Source: JASLCR01 sp964407405
GTDB lineage: Bacteria > Patescibacteriota > Saccharimonadia > Saccharimonadales > Saccharimonadaceae
DNA: 64,000 bases
Assembly: GCA_964407405.1 (NCBI GenBank)
Contig: CAYOVH010000001.1
Location: 124,001-188,000 of the forward strand
Reading direction: 5' to 3'
Position 1 is the stretch's first letter, and each line of letters begins with the position of its first letter. The position numbers and the translations under genes are program-made. A model generated the notes under the pieces. The model did not search any database. It was not told the origin of the DNA and saw only the letters and a list, made by a program, of their open reading frames with translations. This document shows, one piece after another, positions 19,458 to 27,769 of this stretch.

Positions 19458-19491
19458 AGTGCATACTATACACTATGAAACAGGCGTACCG
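19441..19491. repeat. Perfect 21-bp inverted repeat over the VirB6-like start codon
   Basis: Bases 19441-19461 are the exact complement of 19471-19491, with a 9-base spacer CATACTATA. The left arm holds the start and first codons (MKQAY) of the VirB6-like gene on the minus strand. The right arm holds the same codons on the plus strand, where they read ATG AAA CAG GCG TAC CGC TAG, a six-residue ORF. The spacer and its edges give -10-like words on both strands (minus TATAGT, 7 bases before the ATG). Confidence 0.9.
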
Positions 19492-19515
19492 CTAGTGGTT
19501 AAGATCTGTGACCTC

Positions 19516-20307
19516 TTAGTTGTCCAGTTCCTGAGTGTGCTCTACGCGCACGACACCGTCTGGTCCGACGACAAGGCTGAATTCTACTTTCATAGGGTCT
19601 CCTGCAACAAATGCGGGGTTACTCCGCGACTGGTTATCAATAACACCAATTACCGTGTCAATGTTACCATCGCTGTGTCCGCTTCCCTCTACTGGAGTCA
19701 GGGTTGTCAGCATGTCATTGTTTAGGGAAAGAAATGCTGTCGTATTTTGGGTGGTCGTTTCAAGTGCTGCGTAGAGAGTGGGATATCCAGAAGAATTCTT
19801 GTCATAGATAGTTTCTACCAGACTATCGAATACCGGCTGGTAGCTACTAGTAAACGGGTAGTAGCCGTTCTCTCCTATGGGCTTATCAAGGTCAACCTCG
19901 CCACTATTTATTATGGCCGCGAGGCGTTTTCCGATCGCAGTTAGACGTTCTTCTGGTGTTGTATACTCTGAGGCAAGTACGGGGTGGTCAAGCATGTATT
20001 GTATCTGTGCTTCGCTTGTCTTTTGCGTAATTTGGTCGATTGATACGGCAGATCCCTTTTCTCCTGGCACCGCTGGTGCACTCGAAGCTGCTTGATCAGG
20101 GTCGGGTGTTATCTTATCGCTTCGTGTGGCATGTTGGATACCAAGTGCAGCACCTACTACTGCGGCTGCTGCGGCTGTCCCGACACCCACTCTGATAAGA
20201 AAGTTGTTATTGGTATCACGGTTTTGGGCTTTGCGAGCGAGCTGTTGCTCGTCATTGATTTCTGGGGTGCTATATTGTTGGTCTGGGCGGTGCTCAACGC
20301 TACTCAT
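19516..20307 (-). CDS. Single-pass membrane protein between the two VirB6-like genes
   Basis: The protein of about 263 residues starts at MSSVEHRPDQQY; an upstream in-frame ATG at 20370 would add 21 residues with no obvious value. It has a polar N-terminus, one membrane segment (FLIRVGVGTAAAAAVVGAALGI) and an outer domain. The tail VEFSLVVGPDGVVRVEHTQELDN looks like a small beta fold. No family is recognised. AAGGA lies about 15 bases before the ATG, and a TATAGT box lies farther upstream. Its position suggests an accessory T4SS role. Confidence 0.65.
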   Translation of the reverse strand: MSSVEHRPDQQYSTPEINDEQQLARKAQNRDTNNNFLIRVGVGTAAAAAVVGAALGIQHATRSDKITPDPDQAASSAPAVPGEKGSAVSIDQITQKTSEAQIQYMLDHPVLASEYTTPEERLTAIGKRLAAIINSGEVDLDKPIGENGYYPFTSSYQPVFDSLVETIYDKNSSGYPTLYAALETTTQNTTAFLSLNNDMLTTLTPVEGSGHSDGNIDTVIGVIDNQSRSNPAFVAGDPMKVEFSLVVGPDGVVRVEHTQELDN

Positions 20308-20479
20308 AGTGTGGAGGTCCTTGCACGGGAATCCCGCGCTTAAATTTTCAATATTTTTACTATACACCAAAATGACAAAAAATGCAAGAGCTTATGTTTA
20401 AACTCCAAAATCTAAAAGGGTCTTCTCCTGCTGTGACTGCCAAAGCAATGTACTTTGAAGGCTTCGGAGAACCTGAAGC

Positions 20480-23400
20480 CTAGATGTCGGTAATTTCGTG
20501 TGAGGTATAGATTGGTCGATCGATGCGAGTAGGTGCCGTAAAGGTATCTTGAGCATCCGATGATCCAGCTGGGACGATTGACTTGTCTTCGCGGACATCA
20601 AAGACAGGGTTGCCATAGCTGTCGACGCGGCCAGTTCTGTAGGCCGGGTTTGCCTTTGCGAGAATATTGTTCATCATGCCACGATTGCGATCATCAATTT
20701 GACCCTTGTAGCTCGGGTGTGTTTGCAGACCAGTGATCGCATTCTCGAGTGCTCGATGGAATTTCGCCTGTGCTTCCGGATCAAGGCGTTGGTACTCGCC
20801 GTTCGGATTGTCCATGTCTTCACGGAGTGTCATCAACTCATCAATATCGGCTTTGAGCATTTTCTCTGGACCAAATTTACCGCCCAGTGCATCACGAACG
20901 AAGCCATATCGGGTATCGTCAACCAGGGCGCCGGATTTTGCTTCGGATCGATTTGTGCCTGAGTATGTGCCAATATTGTGAGGCGAAGATTTGGCCGCAT
21001 CATCAAAGAACTGCTGCCAATCACGCCGGTTTCCTGCTATATCGCCGTCCACTTCTGCAGAGTAGTCAATGATTGGCTGGTGGGTATTTGGGTCACGTTC
21101 GACGCGTCCGTTCGCGTCACGTTTGAATTCAAAGTATGCACCTCTGGCCTCATCGTAGTGAAGTGCTTTCTTAGTGATGGCATCACGAATCTCCTGGGCG
21201 TCTTGATTATTACCTTTTTCTTGGAGGAGTTCGTACATGGCGGCTTGCTGCATCTCGGTTGTGACTCGATTGCCGTCTTCGTCAAGACCGTCATATAGCA
21301 TTGTTTTAAGCTGGTTCCTCGTGAGTTTACTTGTGAGCGCTCGATTGGTCATTACCTCTTTGACACTTTCATCAATGAGCTCCTTGGTGGCCTGTGCGTA
21401 AATACGTGTAGCACCCCGTTCACCGTCGACACCACCTACGTAGGTGCGAAGGCCTGGATCACTTGCATAGGCTTCGACCATGTGGCGTCTTTGAACAACT
21501 TGGGCGTTTTCAGCACGTTTTTCTTCGGCCATTTGTTGACGATGGAGATACTGAAGCTCATCGGCAAGCACGCTATTTGCTGGTGCCACGGACGGTGATG
21601 TATAGCCTTCGGCACGGGCTTCCTCGACCACTGTTGTCCACTGCTGCTCGGCGTGCTTGGCACGGTCTGTCTCGACAACGGCACGTAAGCGCAGGTCTTG
21701 GGCGGCTTGGTTTGTGCGCGAGTAATTGTCGTAAGCTGCTTCGGCGGCTTTTTGGACAATTGTATTATACTCTTCGGCCTGCTTTTCGAATTGATGTGTC
21801 TCGATCGCACGCGTCCGGAAGCCAACACTTCCTTCGACAGTGCGTCTGAGTGCGAGATTGCCTTGGGCTTCAACGTGCTTCTTGGCTTCTTCGGCAAGGC
21901 CGGTATCTTTGACGGTCTTGATTTGACGTTCACGGAGACGGGCCTCATAGGTACCAGCTGCAGCAGTATCAATACTCTCGCGGAAATGTCGCTCGCCTTC
22001 GGCCTCAATGCCCTTCTTGATGATTTCAGCTGATTCGTGGGCGCGGTGAGATTCGTGAAGCTCATGCTGGTGGCCAGCGTAGCGAGGGTCGGAGCGGCGG
22101 ACTACGTTGCGTGGCGCAGGAGATTGACCGGTGATGCGCTTCTGGAACGTTTCTTCGTTGTGGGCTTTGCTGGCGGCCTGATAATCTTCGCCAAAGCGGC
22201 CTTCGTCGTAGCTTCGTTGACCGCTTTTGGTGCGGCCGTAGGAGGCTTCGGATTGAGCCTTGTAGGCTGCCATCATTTTCTCACGGTGCTGATCGCGAGT
22301 GCCGAGGTATGCACCAGTACTTGTGGGCCTGAGATTGTTGCCAATCATTCTTCCGGCTTTGAGGCCGCTTCGGAGACGGTTTCCTTTCCTCCAATTAAGG
22401 TCTTTCATGGCTTTAACACTATTTTCGGAGCGGCGCTTCATGCCATTGCGGATGGCTCGCTCGCGATGCAGGTCTTTGTTGGCATTTGCCCAGTTTTGAG
22501 CGCGGTCAAACATGCCTTTTGAGCGGTCATTGATGTGTCCGGTAATAGTGCTGAGTAGTCCGCTGCTGAGCTTGATAAGGAATGGTGTGATAAAGAGCGG
22601 GACGACCTGGACCACAAGCCCAAGTACGACAACAGGAAGAGTCTGGGCTGTCTGGATGATGAGTACGCCGGCGATTTGGGCGCCTGAGAATATGAGGCTA
22701 AAGGCCGGGAACATCACAAGCATTGATATGAATAGCTTGCGCCAGCGGGTAAACCACTCTTCGGTATTTGGCAGTAGGTATGCCACAAAAGCTAGTGGTG
22801 AGATGACGACAAAAATTACGATCAAAGCTTGGCGGGCTGCCAGGACCGCAACGGCCACAAAGACAGCAAAGAGGGCTGGGATGAGCGCGGCAATGATGAG
22901 AAAACTAAATGCACCTGCTCCGAGTGCAGTGTCGCCTGCTATCATCACTCCGCCGATGACGCCGGCTCCGCTGAGTGCGACTGCCGTGACGCTTGACCAG
23001 TTGATTGAGTGGAAATCGATCTTGCTGCCCGCCGAATTGGCGGCCCCGAGCTTGTCAAGTACGTCCTGCATCAATTCGTAGACCGAACGGCCAAGGATAT
23101 TTGATATATCTACGGCAAGGGCGCATATCCAGTACGATATGTTGACCAAGACTGCTGCCACGATGATGCGTGGGAGCATCTTTTTGATCGTATAGTTTGT
23201 CAGCATTCCTCCGCTCAGCTGCGCATAGATAAGGATGAGAAAAGCAATAATAAACAGCACATTGGCAACACCCAATGTGATTCGCCACATTTGGTACATC
23301 GGGCCATTGGTGTCAGTACTGACGGGGGCAACTTTTAGAAATGATGCGACTACCCCGTAGAGGTAGTCCATGCCGCGCGCGATATATCTGGAGACGGGAC

Positions 23401-23902
23401 AGACTATCCATCCGACGCCATCTGGCTCGCATTTTGATGAAGATATCGGGGCATTATTTGCTACAGAATACGTCGAGCTATCAACCGATATGACCTCGGG
23501 CGGCGAGAGATTGCTGAAAACTCCCGAGGCGACATCGTAAGTGCCGGTTCGGTATTGGGCTTTGGTCGCTTTTCCAATATTTTCTGTGGTGACACTGGTG
23601 TCAAAGTAGATCAGATATCCCTTTGTGGTGCCGGAACTCGACTGATCGTAAGAGGTGTAGTAGATAAGGCCGTCTAGGATATCTGGCGGGTTGGTGCCGT
23701 CGCTGGTTTGCGGACCACTGAAATTGCGGCCATTCCATACAAGGCTGCCATTGTCCCATGTTGCGTCGTCTGGTGCGGCCGAAACAGGGGTATACATGGC
23801 TATCGCGTACGCAAAAGCAGCCACAAAAAGCGTGGCAAAAAACATGACAAAATTCCGCATGGATAGTCTACCCAGCGGAGTCTTCACGAGACCTTCCCAC
23901 AT
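20480..23902 (-). CDS. VirB6/TrbL-like T4SS protein with a very long cytoplasmic tail (second copy)
   Basis: The 1140-residue protein has a signal-anchor (FVMFFATLFVAAFAYAIAM), an outer domain with paired Cys (SKCEPDGVGWIVCPVSRY, matching CAIDGVGWLVCPVMKF of the first copy), a polytopic block at about 205-460 and about 670 further residues rich in Glu, Lys, Arg and Gln that look helical or coiled-coil. The shared outer motif and the RQALIVIFVVISPLAFVAYLLPNTE stretch make the two VirB6-like proteins paralogues. AAAGGAG lies 4 bases before the ATG. The gene diverges from the pilin array. The tail is unusually long for VirB6. Confidence 0.85.
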   Translation of the reverse strand: MWEGLVKTPLGRLSMRNFVMFFATLFVAAFAYAIAMYTPVSAAPDDATWDNGSLVWNGRNFSGPQTSDGTNPPDILDGLIYYTSYDQSSSGTTKGYLIYFDTSVTTENIGKATKAQYRTGTYDVASGVFSNLSPPEVISVDSSTYSVANNAPISSSKCEPDGVGWIVCPVSRYIARGMDYLYGVVASFLKVAPVSTDTNGPMYQMWRITLGVANVLFIIAFLILIYAQLSGGMLTNYTIKKMLPRIIVAAVLVNISYWICALAVDISNILGRSVYELMQDVLDKLGAANSAGSKIDFHSINWSSVTAVALSGAGVIGGVMIAGDTALGAGAFSFLIIAALIPALFAVFVAVAVLAARQALIVIFVVISPLAFVAYLLPNTEEWFTRWRKLFISMLVMFPAFSLIFSGAQIAGVLIIQTAQTLPVVVLGLVVQVVPLFITPFLIKLSSGLLSTITGHINDRSKGMFDRAQNWANANKDLHRERAIRNGMKRRSENSVKAMKDLNWRKGNRLRSGLKAGRMIGNNLRPTSTGAYLGTRDQHREKMMAAYKAQSEASYGRTKSGQRSYDEGRFGEDYQAASKAHNEETFQKRITGQSPAPRNVVRRSDPRYAGHQHELHESHRAHESAEIIKKGIEAEGERHFRESIDTAAAGTYEARLRERQIKTVKDTGLAEEAKKHVEAQGNLALRRTVEGSVGFRTRAIETHQFEKQAEEYNTIVQKAAEAAYDNYSRTNQAAQDLRLRAVVETDRAKHAEQQWTTVVEEARAEGYTSPSVAPANSVLADELQYLHRQQMAEEKRAENAQVVQRRHMVEAYASDPGLRTYVGGVDGERGATRIYAQATKELIDESVKEVMTNRALTSKLTRNQLKTMLYDGLDEDGNRVTTEMQQAAMYELLQEKGNNQDAQEIRDAITKKALHYDEARGAYFEFKRDANGRVERDPNTHQPIIDYSAEVDGDIAGNRRDWQQFFDDAAKSSPHNIGTYSGTNRSEAKSGALVDDTRYGFVRDALGGKFGPEKMLKADIDELMTLREDMDNPNGEYQRLDPEAQAKFHRALENAITGLQTHPSYKGQIDDRNRGMMNNILAKANPAYRTGRVDSYGNPVFDVREDKSIVPAGSSDAQDTFTAPTRIDRPIYTSHEITDI

Positions 23903-23960
23903 ATCTCCTTTAGGATATCATTTTACAGATGAAAAGTCAAGAACTCCACCCCAAAAATCC

Positions 23961-23989
23961 TTGCATGTTTGTCGTAAATGTCTTACAGT
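23961..23989 (+). promoter_or_regulatory. Promoter of the pilin array
   Basis: TTGCAT at 23961-23966 and TACAGT at 23984-23989 are separated by 17 bases, a standard sigma-70 spacing. The first pilin ATG follows 10 bases after the -10 box, with AGGT just before it. Confidence 0.5.
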
Positions 23990-23999
23990 ATTGGCAGGT

Positions 24000-24401
24000 A
24001 TGAAAATAAAACAAAAAATCCTCATTCTTGGCGTAGGTATTTTGGTGACGGCACTAGTCTCAGCAGCGCTTGTGTCTACGGATCCGGCGATGGCTAAAGA
24101 CGGCGAAGCGTCAAATTGCAGCGTAGCTATTCTCAAAGGATTTTGTGGCAAAGATGGCGTGTGGCAGATCCTCGGATTGGTGGTGAATATCCTAGCGACG
24201 GGGGTTGGTCTTGTGGCGGTCGGCGGCTTTATCTACGCAGCAATCCTCTATGCGACCGCTGAGGACAATGCCGCTCAAGTGACAAAAGCAAAAATGACAA
24301 TGTTTAACATCACGATCGGGCTGGTCGCGTTTGCGCTGATGTGGGGCTTTTTGCAGTTCCTTATTCCAGGCGGAGTGTTCAGTACGGGCGGAGGCGGTTA
24401 G
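24000..24401 (+). CDS. VirB2-like pilin 1
   Basis: The 133-residue protein has a signal peptide ending near AMA-KDGEAS, two Cys, then two membrane helices (ILGLVVNILATGVGLVAVGGFIYAAILYATA and TMFNITIGLVAFALMWGFLQFLIP) joined by a short polar loop (EDNAAQVTKAK). This is the VirB2/TrbC pilin plan. The ATG at 24000 is preferred over longer in-frame starts because it opens a clean signal peptide. It is the first of six tandem paralogues. Confidence 0.82.
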   Translation: MKIKQKILILGVGILVTALVSAALVSTDPAMAKDGEASNCSVAILKGFCGKDGVWQILGLVVNILATGVGLVAVGGFIYAAILYATAEDNAAQVTKAKMTMFNITIGLVAFALMWGFLQFLIPGGVFSTGGGG

Positions 24402-24406
24402 TTATA

Positions 24407-24826
24407 ATGAAACATCTCAAATTATTTGTCGTTGCGCTCTCGCTCTTTGGTGTTGTCGGGATGTTTGGACCGGCACCAGTAGCATCAGCCGAAGGCGGCG
24501 GTTGTAAATCGACCTTCCTCACCTTCCCTACCTGGTATCATGGCTTGGCAACGAATGATGACTGTTCGATCCAAGGTCCGAGCGGCGAAGATGGTCTCAC
24601 AAAATTCATCTGGAAGATCGTCCTCAATGTCCTCAATATCATGCTGCAGCTGGTCGGTTATATCTCTGTGGGCTATATCATCTACGGCGGATTCAAATAT
24701 CTGGTGGGTGGCGACAGCCCTGACCAAATAGCGGCTGGGCGCAAAACAATTATCAATGCGATTGTCGGGCTGGTGCTTTCCTTTATGTCGGTGGCGATTG
24801 TATCATTAATAGCGGGGAATCTATAG
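24407..24826 (+). CDS. VirB2-like pilin 2
   Basis: The 139-residue protein has signal peptide MKHLKLFVVALSLFGVVGMF ending near ASA-EGG, a Cys-containing outer stretch (GGCKSTFLTFPTWYHGLATNDDC), then two helices (VLNIMLQLVGYISVGYIIYGGFKYL and INAIVGLVLSFMSVAIVSLI) with a loop GGDSPDQIAAGRK. The loop and second helix follow the family pattern of its neighbours. It starts 5 bases after the first pilin gene. Confidence 0.82.
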   Translation: MKHLKLFVVALSLFGVVGMFGPAPVASAEGGGCKSTFLTFPTWYHGLATNDDCSIQGPSGEDGLTKFIWKIVLNVLNIMLQLVGYISVGYIIYGGFKYLVGGDSPDQIAAGRKTIINAIVGLVLSFMSVAIVSLIAGNL

Positions 24827-24829
24827 ACT

Positions 24830-25141
24830 ATGATCAAATATCTGCTCATGCAAATGGCGGTTGGCGTATCAGTTGGATCCGATGGTAAGATCAACCCTGG
24901 TGGCGTCATTCCGACGCCTGATTCAAATAGTGTCCTTACCGGCGTACTCAATACCGTGTATTTTGCGGCCGGTGTCGCGGCGGTGATCGTGATTATTATA
25001 GCTGGGATCATGTATGCCACTTCGGAAGGCGATTCTGGCAAGACAGCGAAAGCCAAGAATATGATTCTCTACGCTGTGGTTGGCCTAGTGGTCATCATTC
25101 TCGCTTTTGTCATAACAGGATTTATAATGGGGAATTTCTAA
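24830..25141 (+). CDS. VirB2-like pilin 3 (short, no clear signal peptide)
   Basis: The 103-residue protein has the two-helix pilin core (VLNTVYFAAGVAAVIVIIIAGIMYATSEGDSGKTAKAKNMILYAVVGLV, joined by an S-E-G-D-S-G-K loop) but only a short N-terminus, MIKYLLMQMAVGVSVGSDG, instead of a typical signal peptide. It overlaps the next gene by one base (TAATG). It may be a minor or structural variant of the pilin family. Confidence 0.8.
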   Translation: MIKYLLMQMAVGVSVGSDGKINPGGVIPTPDSNSVLTGVLNTVYFAAGVAAVIVIIIAGIMYATSEGDSGKTAKAKNMILYAVVGLVVIILAFVITGFIMGNF

Positions 25142-25509
25142 TGAAAAGAATACGATTATTTATAGCAGCACTCATGATGACACTCGGTCTGGGCGTGGCG
25201 GTATTGCAGCCGGTCGGGGCGATCAATGTGTTCCAAAATTGTAATGATGGTGCTCTTTGTCAGGAAGCAAACAAGGGTAAAGGCGCCTTCAACGGCTACA
25301 TCCAAAATATCATCAAGATTTTGCTCCAGGCGGTCGGCATCATATCAGTGATCATGATCATTGTCGGCGGTATTCGCTACGCCACGTCTGATGGCGATTC
25401 TACCAAGGTGACCAGTGCAAAGAATACCATCCTCTACGCCGTAGTCGGCCTGGTCGTCGCAATTCTAGCGTACGCAATCGTCAATTTTGTAACAACAAAT
25501 ATCAAGTAG
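25141..25509 (+). CDS. VirB2-like pilin 4
   Basis: The 122-residue protein has a signal peptide ending near VGA-INV, two Cys (FQNCNDGALCQEA) and the two-helix core with the loop TSDGDSTKVTSAKNT and second helix ILYAVVGLVVAILAYAIVNFV. The core is almost the same as in pilin 5, which indicates recent duplication. The start is coupled to the previous stop by TAATG. Confidence 0.83.
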   Translation: MKRIRLFIAALMMTLGLGVAVLQPVGAINVFQNCNDGALCQEANKGKGAFNGYIQNIIKILLQAVGIISVIMIIVGGIRYATSDGDSTKVTSAKNTILYAVVGLVVAILAYAIVNFVTTNIK

Positions 25510-25524
25510 ATGATAGGAGTAATC

Positions 25525-25899
25525 ATGAGAAAATTTACAAAACTTATTACCGCAGCCACTATCGTACTTGGTCTGGGGGCATTGGTGCTGGCGCCAGCCG
25601 CTACGACATATGCGCTTGATCCCGTCGGTGAGATTATCAAGGGCACCAAGGCGGCAGGTAGTACTGGAAACGAAGACTTGGGGGCTAGTATCAAAAATGT
25701 TGTCAATGTTCTCCTGTTTATTCTTGGAGCTATTGCAGTCATCGTCATCGTGGTCGGCGGCATCCGCTACGCGACATCAGGCGGTGATAGTACTCAGGTG
25801 ACAGCCGCAAAGAATACCATCCTCTACGCCGTGGTTGGCCTGGTCGTGGCGATTCTGGCGTACGCGATTGTCAATTTTGTACTAAGAGCTTTTAAATAG
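25525..25899 (+). CDS. VirB2-like pilin 5
   Basis: The 124-residue protein starts at MRKFTKLI because GATAGGAG lies 5 bases upstream; a start at 25510 would bury that site. It has a signal peptide ending near TYA-LDP, no Cys in the outer part, and the two-helix core with loop TSGGDSTQVTAAKNT. The second helix (ILYAVVGLVVAILAYAIVNFV) equals that of pilin 4. Confidence 0.83.
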   Translation: MRKFTKLITAATIVLGLGALVLAPAATTYALDPVGEIIKGTKAAGSTGNEDLGASIKNVVNVLLFILGAIAVIVIVVGGIRYATSGGDSTQVTAAKNTILYAVVGLVVAILAYAIVNFVLRAFK

Positions 25900-25972
25900 G
25901 CAGACTCTTAACAAATGCATTGATATCTGATATAACCGTAACAGAGAATTCTACGAAAGGAATAAAGAATAT

Positions 25973-26380
25973 ATGAAAACAACAATCAAAAATGCACTTC
26001 GCGGCCTACTGCTCGTGCCAGTGATTGCACTTGGTTTGGCGGTTGTGGTACCGCAGCCAGCTGCAAATGCTGCTCCAAATTGTACCAACCAAGTCAGCCT
26101 AAGCAATGGGGCAAATTGTGCCCAGGGAGACGATCAGCAGTCGGATCTTTTTGGTTCAAATGGTATCTTTAAGACAATCACCAATGTTCTCTTGTTTATC
26201 ATCGGTGCGATTTCCGTCATCATGTTGATCATTGGTGGTATCCGCTATACGGTTTCCGGTGGTGATGCCACTGCGGTGACGTCGGCAAAAAACACTATCC
26301 TCTATGCGATTGTTGGTATCGTAGTGGCTATCCTCGCCTTTGCGGTGGTCAACTTTGTTATCGATAGCTTTGCAGCCTAA
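25973..26380 (+). CDS. VirB2-like pilin 6
   Basis: The 135-residue protein has a signal peptide ending near ANA-APN, two Cys (NCTNQVSLSNGANCAQ) and the pilin core with loop VSGGDATAVTSAKNT. GAAAGGAATAAAG precedes the ATG. It is the closest relative of the seventh pilin at 46482-46886, sharing SNGIFKTITNVLLF / STGIFQTITNVLLF. A bidirectional terminator pair follows. Confidence 0.84.
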   Translation: MKTTIKNALRGLLLVPVIALGLAVVVPQPAANAAPNCTNQVSLSNGANCAQGDDQQSDLFGSNGIFKTITNVLLFIIGAISVIMLIIGGIRYTVSGGDATAVTSAKNTILYAIVGIVVAILAFAVVNFVIDSFAA

Positions 26381-26390
26381 AGGTCTAGAG

Positions 26391-26418
26391 AAATAACTAG
26401 CCCCTCCGGGGGTTATTT
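26391..26418 (+). terminator. Terminator of the pilin array
   Basis: AAATAAC (26391-26397) pairs with GTTATTT (26412-26418). An inner CCCC/GGGG stem with a 3-base TCC loop is offset by a TAG bulge. The sequence continues ATTTT. It sits 10 bases after the last pilin stop. Confidence 0.7.
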
Positions 26419-26434
26419 ATTTTCGAGTCAAAAA

Positions 26435-26462
26435 TATATCCGCTCGATCATGAGCGGATATA
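26435..26462 (-). terminator. Terminator of hsp20
   Basis: TATATCCGCTC (26435-26445) and its complement (26452-26462) form a perfect 11-bp stem with a GATCAT spacer. On the minus strand it is followed by TTTTT. It lies 23 bases after the hsp20 stop. Confidence 0.75.
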
Positions 26463-26485
26463 TAGATTGTGTAAGTTGCGGATCG

Positions 26486-26962
26486 TTATTGAATCGCAAT
26501 CTTCTTAGCTTGTTCCTGTTGGATCTTTGGAAACTCGATCGTTAGCACGCCGTCTTTTAGGCTGGCAGCAGCTTCGTCTTCCTTTACGGCAACTGGCAGC
26601 GCTACGGTGCGGCTAAATTCACCCCAGTAGCATTCTTGAATGTGCCAATTAGTCGCCTCGGTGTCGTCGCCGCTTGAGAGCGTACCAGAAATAGTCAGGA
26701 TGCCGTCAGAAATGCTGACATCGAGATCTTCTTTGTTGACGCCAGCCGTACGAGCTTTGACAACGAGATTTTCTTCGGTCTCGTAGACATCAACAGCTAG
26801 CTGACCCGGAAAGTCTTCTTCTGTGTCATCCCAATTTTGATCTTGAGCAGCATCATCGACAGGCTGTGCTGCTGGCGCCTGTTGGTTCTGATCGTCGTCG
26901 TTTAGAAAGGCAGCAGCCAGTTCATCCTCGATAAGCAGATCGTCATTTTGTTTACGGGCCAT
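26486..26962 (-). CDS. Small heat shock protein, Hsp20/alpha-crystallin family
   Basis: The 158-residue protein has an acidic Gln/Asp-rich N-terminus and an alpha-crystallin domain from about residue 55: LAVDVYETEENLVVKARTAGVNKEDLDVSISDGILTISG, ending with GVLTIEFPK, the A-x-x-x-x-G-V-L motif being SLKDGVLTI. It would bind unfolding proteins without ATP. GGAGG lies 9 bases before the ATG. It converges on the pilin array and diverges from comF. No CIRCE-like element is obvious. Confidence 0.92.
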   Translation of the reverse strand: MARKQNDDLLIEDELAAAFLNDDDQNQQAPAAQPVDDAAQDQNWDDTEEDFPGQLAVDVYETEENLVVKARTAGVNKEDLDVSISDGILTISGTLSSGDDTEATNWHIQECYWGEFSRTVALPVAVKEDEAAASLKDGVLTIEFPKIQQEQAKKIAIQ

Positions 26963-27013
26963 AAATTTCCTCCACTTCGATTTAGGGCTCTATTGACAGA
27001 TAGTCCCCTTCAG

Positions 27014-27037
27014 TATACCGCCTCTGCGGGGTATAAT
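27014..27037 (+). promoter_or_regulatory. comF promoter region with a small dyad
   Basis: TATACC at 27014-27019 and GGTATA at 27030-27035 form a dyad that overlaps a TATAAT -10 box at 27032-27037. This may be an operator, but no -35 box stands out. A strong AAAGGAGG follows at 27042-27049, too far (over 20 bases) from the chosen ATG to be ideal. Confidence 0.35.
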
Positions 27038-27071
27038 CAACAAAGGAGGCCCTCAAAACGTAAAAAACACA

Positions 27072-27749
27072 ATGTTTGACTCGGTTCTTCAGTTTGTTGC
27101 TCCTCACCACTGTTATGGATGCAGTAAAATGGGGCCGTTGCTATGCGATAGTTGTAAATATGACATCGTGCAGGAATCATTTTCGGCCTGTATTGTCTGT
27201 CTGGGGCCGAGCTATAGCGGCGTGTGCAAAAATTGCCGAGTCCCCTACCAGGATGCTTGGGCCGTTGGTGAGCGTAGTGATGTATTGCGGTCGATGATCG
27301 ACGGATTCAAATTTGAGCGGGCCAAGAGTACGCATGAGCCGCTTGTGGAATTACTCGATAGCGTCGTGCCTGAGCTTAATACGTCTACGGCAGTCGTTCC
27401 TATTCCGACAATTGCCAGCCATATACGCCAGCGCGGATATGATCATGCCCGGTTACTTGCAAGAGGGTTCGCGAAGTGGCGCGATCTTGAGCTATCTTCC
27501 CCCTTGATTCGCCAGACGACCACTCATCAGCGCGGAGCAACCCAAAAAGTACGTCTTGAGCAGGCGCGCGAAGCGTTTTCCTGCAAAAAGTCACTCGATG
27601 ACAAGAGACATTATGTCCTTGTCGACGATGTATTCACGACAGGGGCGACACTGTATTATGCTGCGAAGACTCTTCGGGATCATGGCGCAAAGCATATCTC
27701 AATAGCAGTCATTGCCCGTCAACCTGTCGACGACCAGAGTAAAATCTGA
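27072..27749 (+). CDS. comF: ComF-family phosphoribosyltransferase-like protein
   Basis: The 225-residue protein has an N-terminal zinc-ribbon-like Cys set (CYGCSKMGPLLCDSC, then CIVCLGPSYSGVCKNC) and a C-terminal PRTase fold with the PRPP loop YVLVDDVFTTGATLYYAAKTL. ComF proteins belong to the DNA-uptake machinery of competent bacteria. Here the gene stands near T4SS and pilin genes that might bring in DNA, although the link is only positional. No in-frame start lies nearer to the upstream AAAGGAGG, so the ATG at 27072 is kept. Confidence 0.88.
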   Translation: MFDSVLQFVAPHHCYGCSKMGPLLCDSCKYDIVQESFSACIVCLGPSYSGVCKNCRVPYQDAWAVGERSDVLRSMIDGFKFERAKSTHEPLVELLDSVVPELNTSTAVVPIPTIASHIRQRGYDHARLLARGFAKWRDLELSSPLIRQTTTHQRGATQKVRLEQAREAFSCKKSLDDKRHYVLVDDVFTTGATLYYAAKTLRDHGAKHISIAVIARQPVDDQSKI

Positions 27750-27769
27750 TAGAATAAGCCGAGCAATCA

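Noticed and set aside
26963..27071. CIRCE heat-shock operator for hsp20
   Set aside because: The dyad TATACC/GGTATA is too short and unlike the CIRCE consensus.
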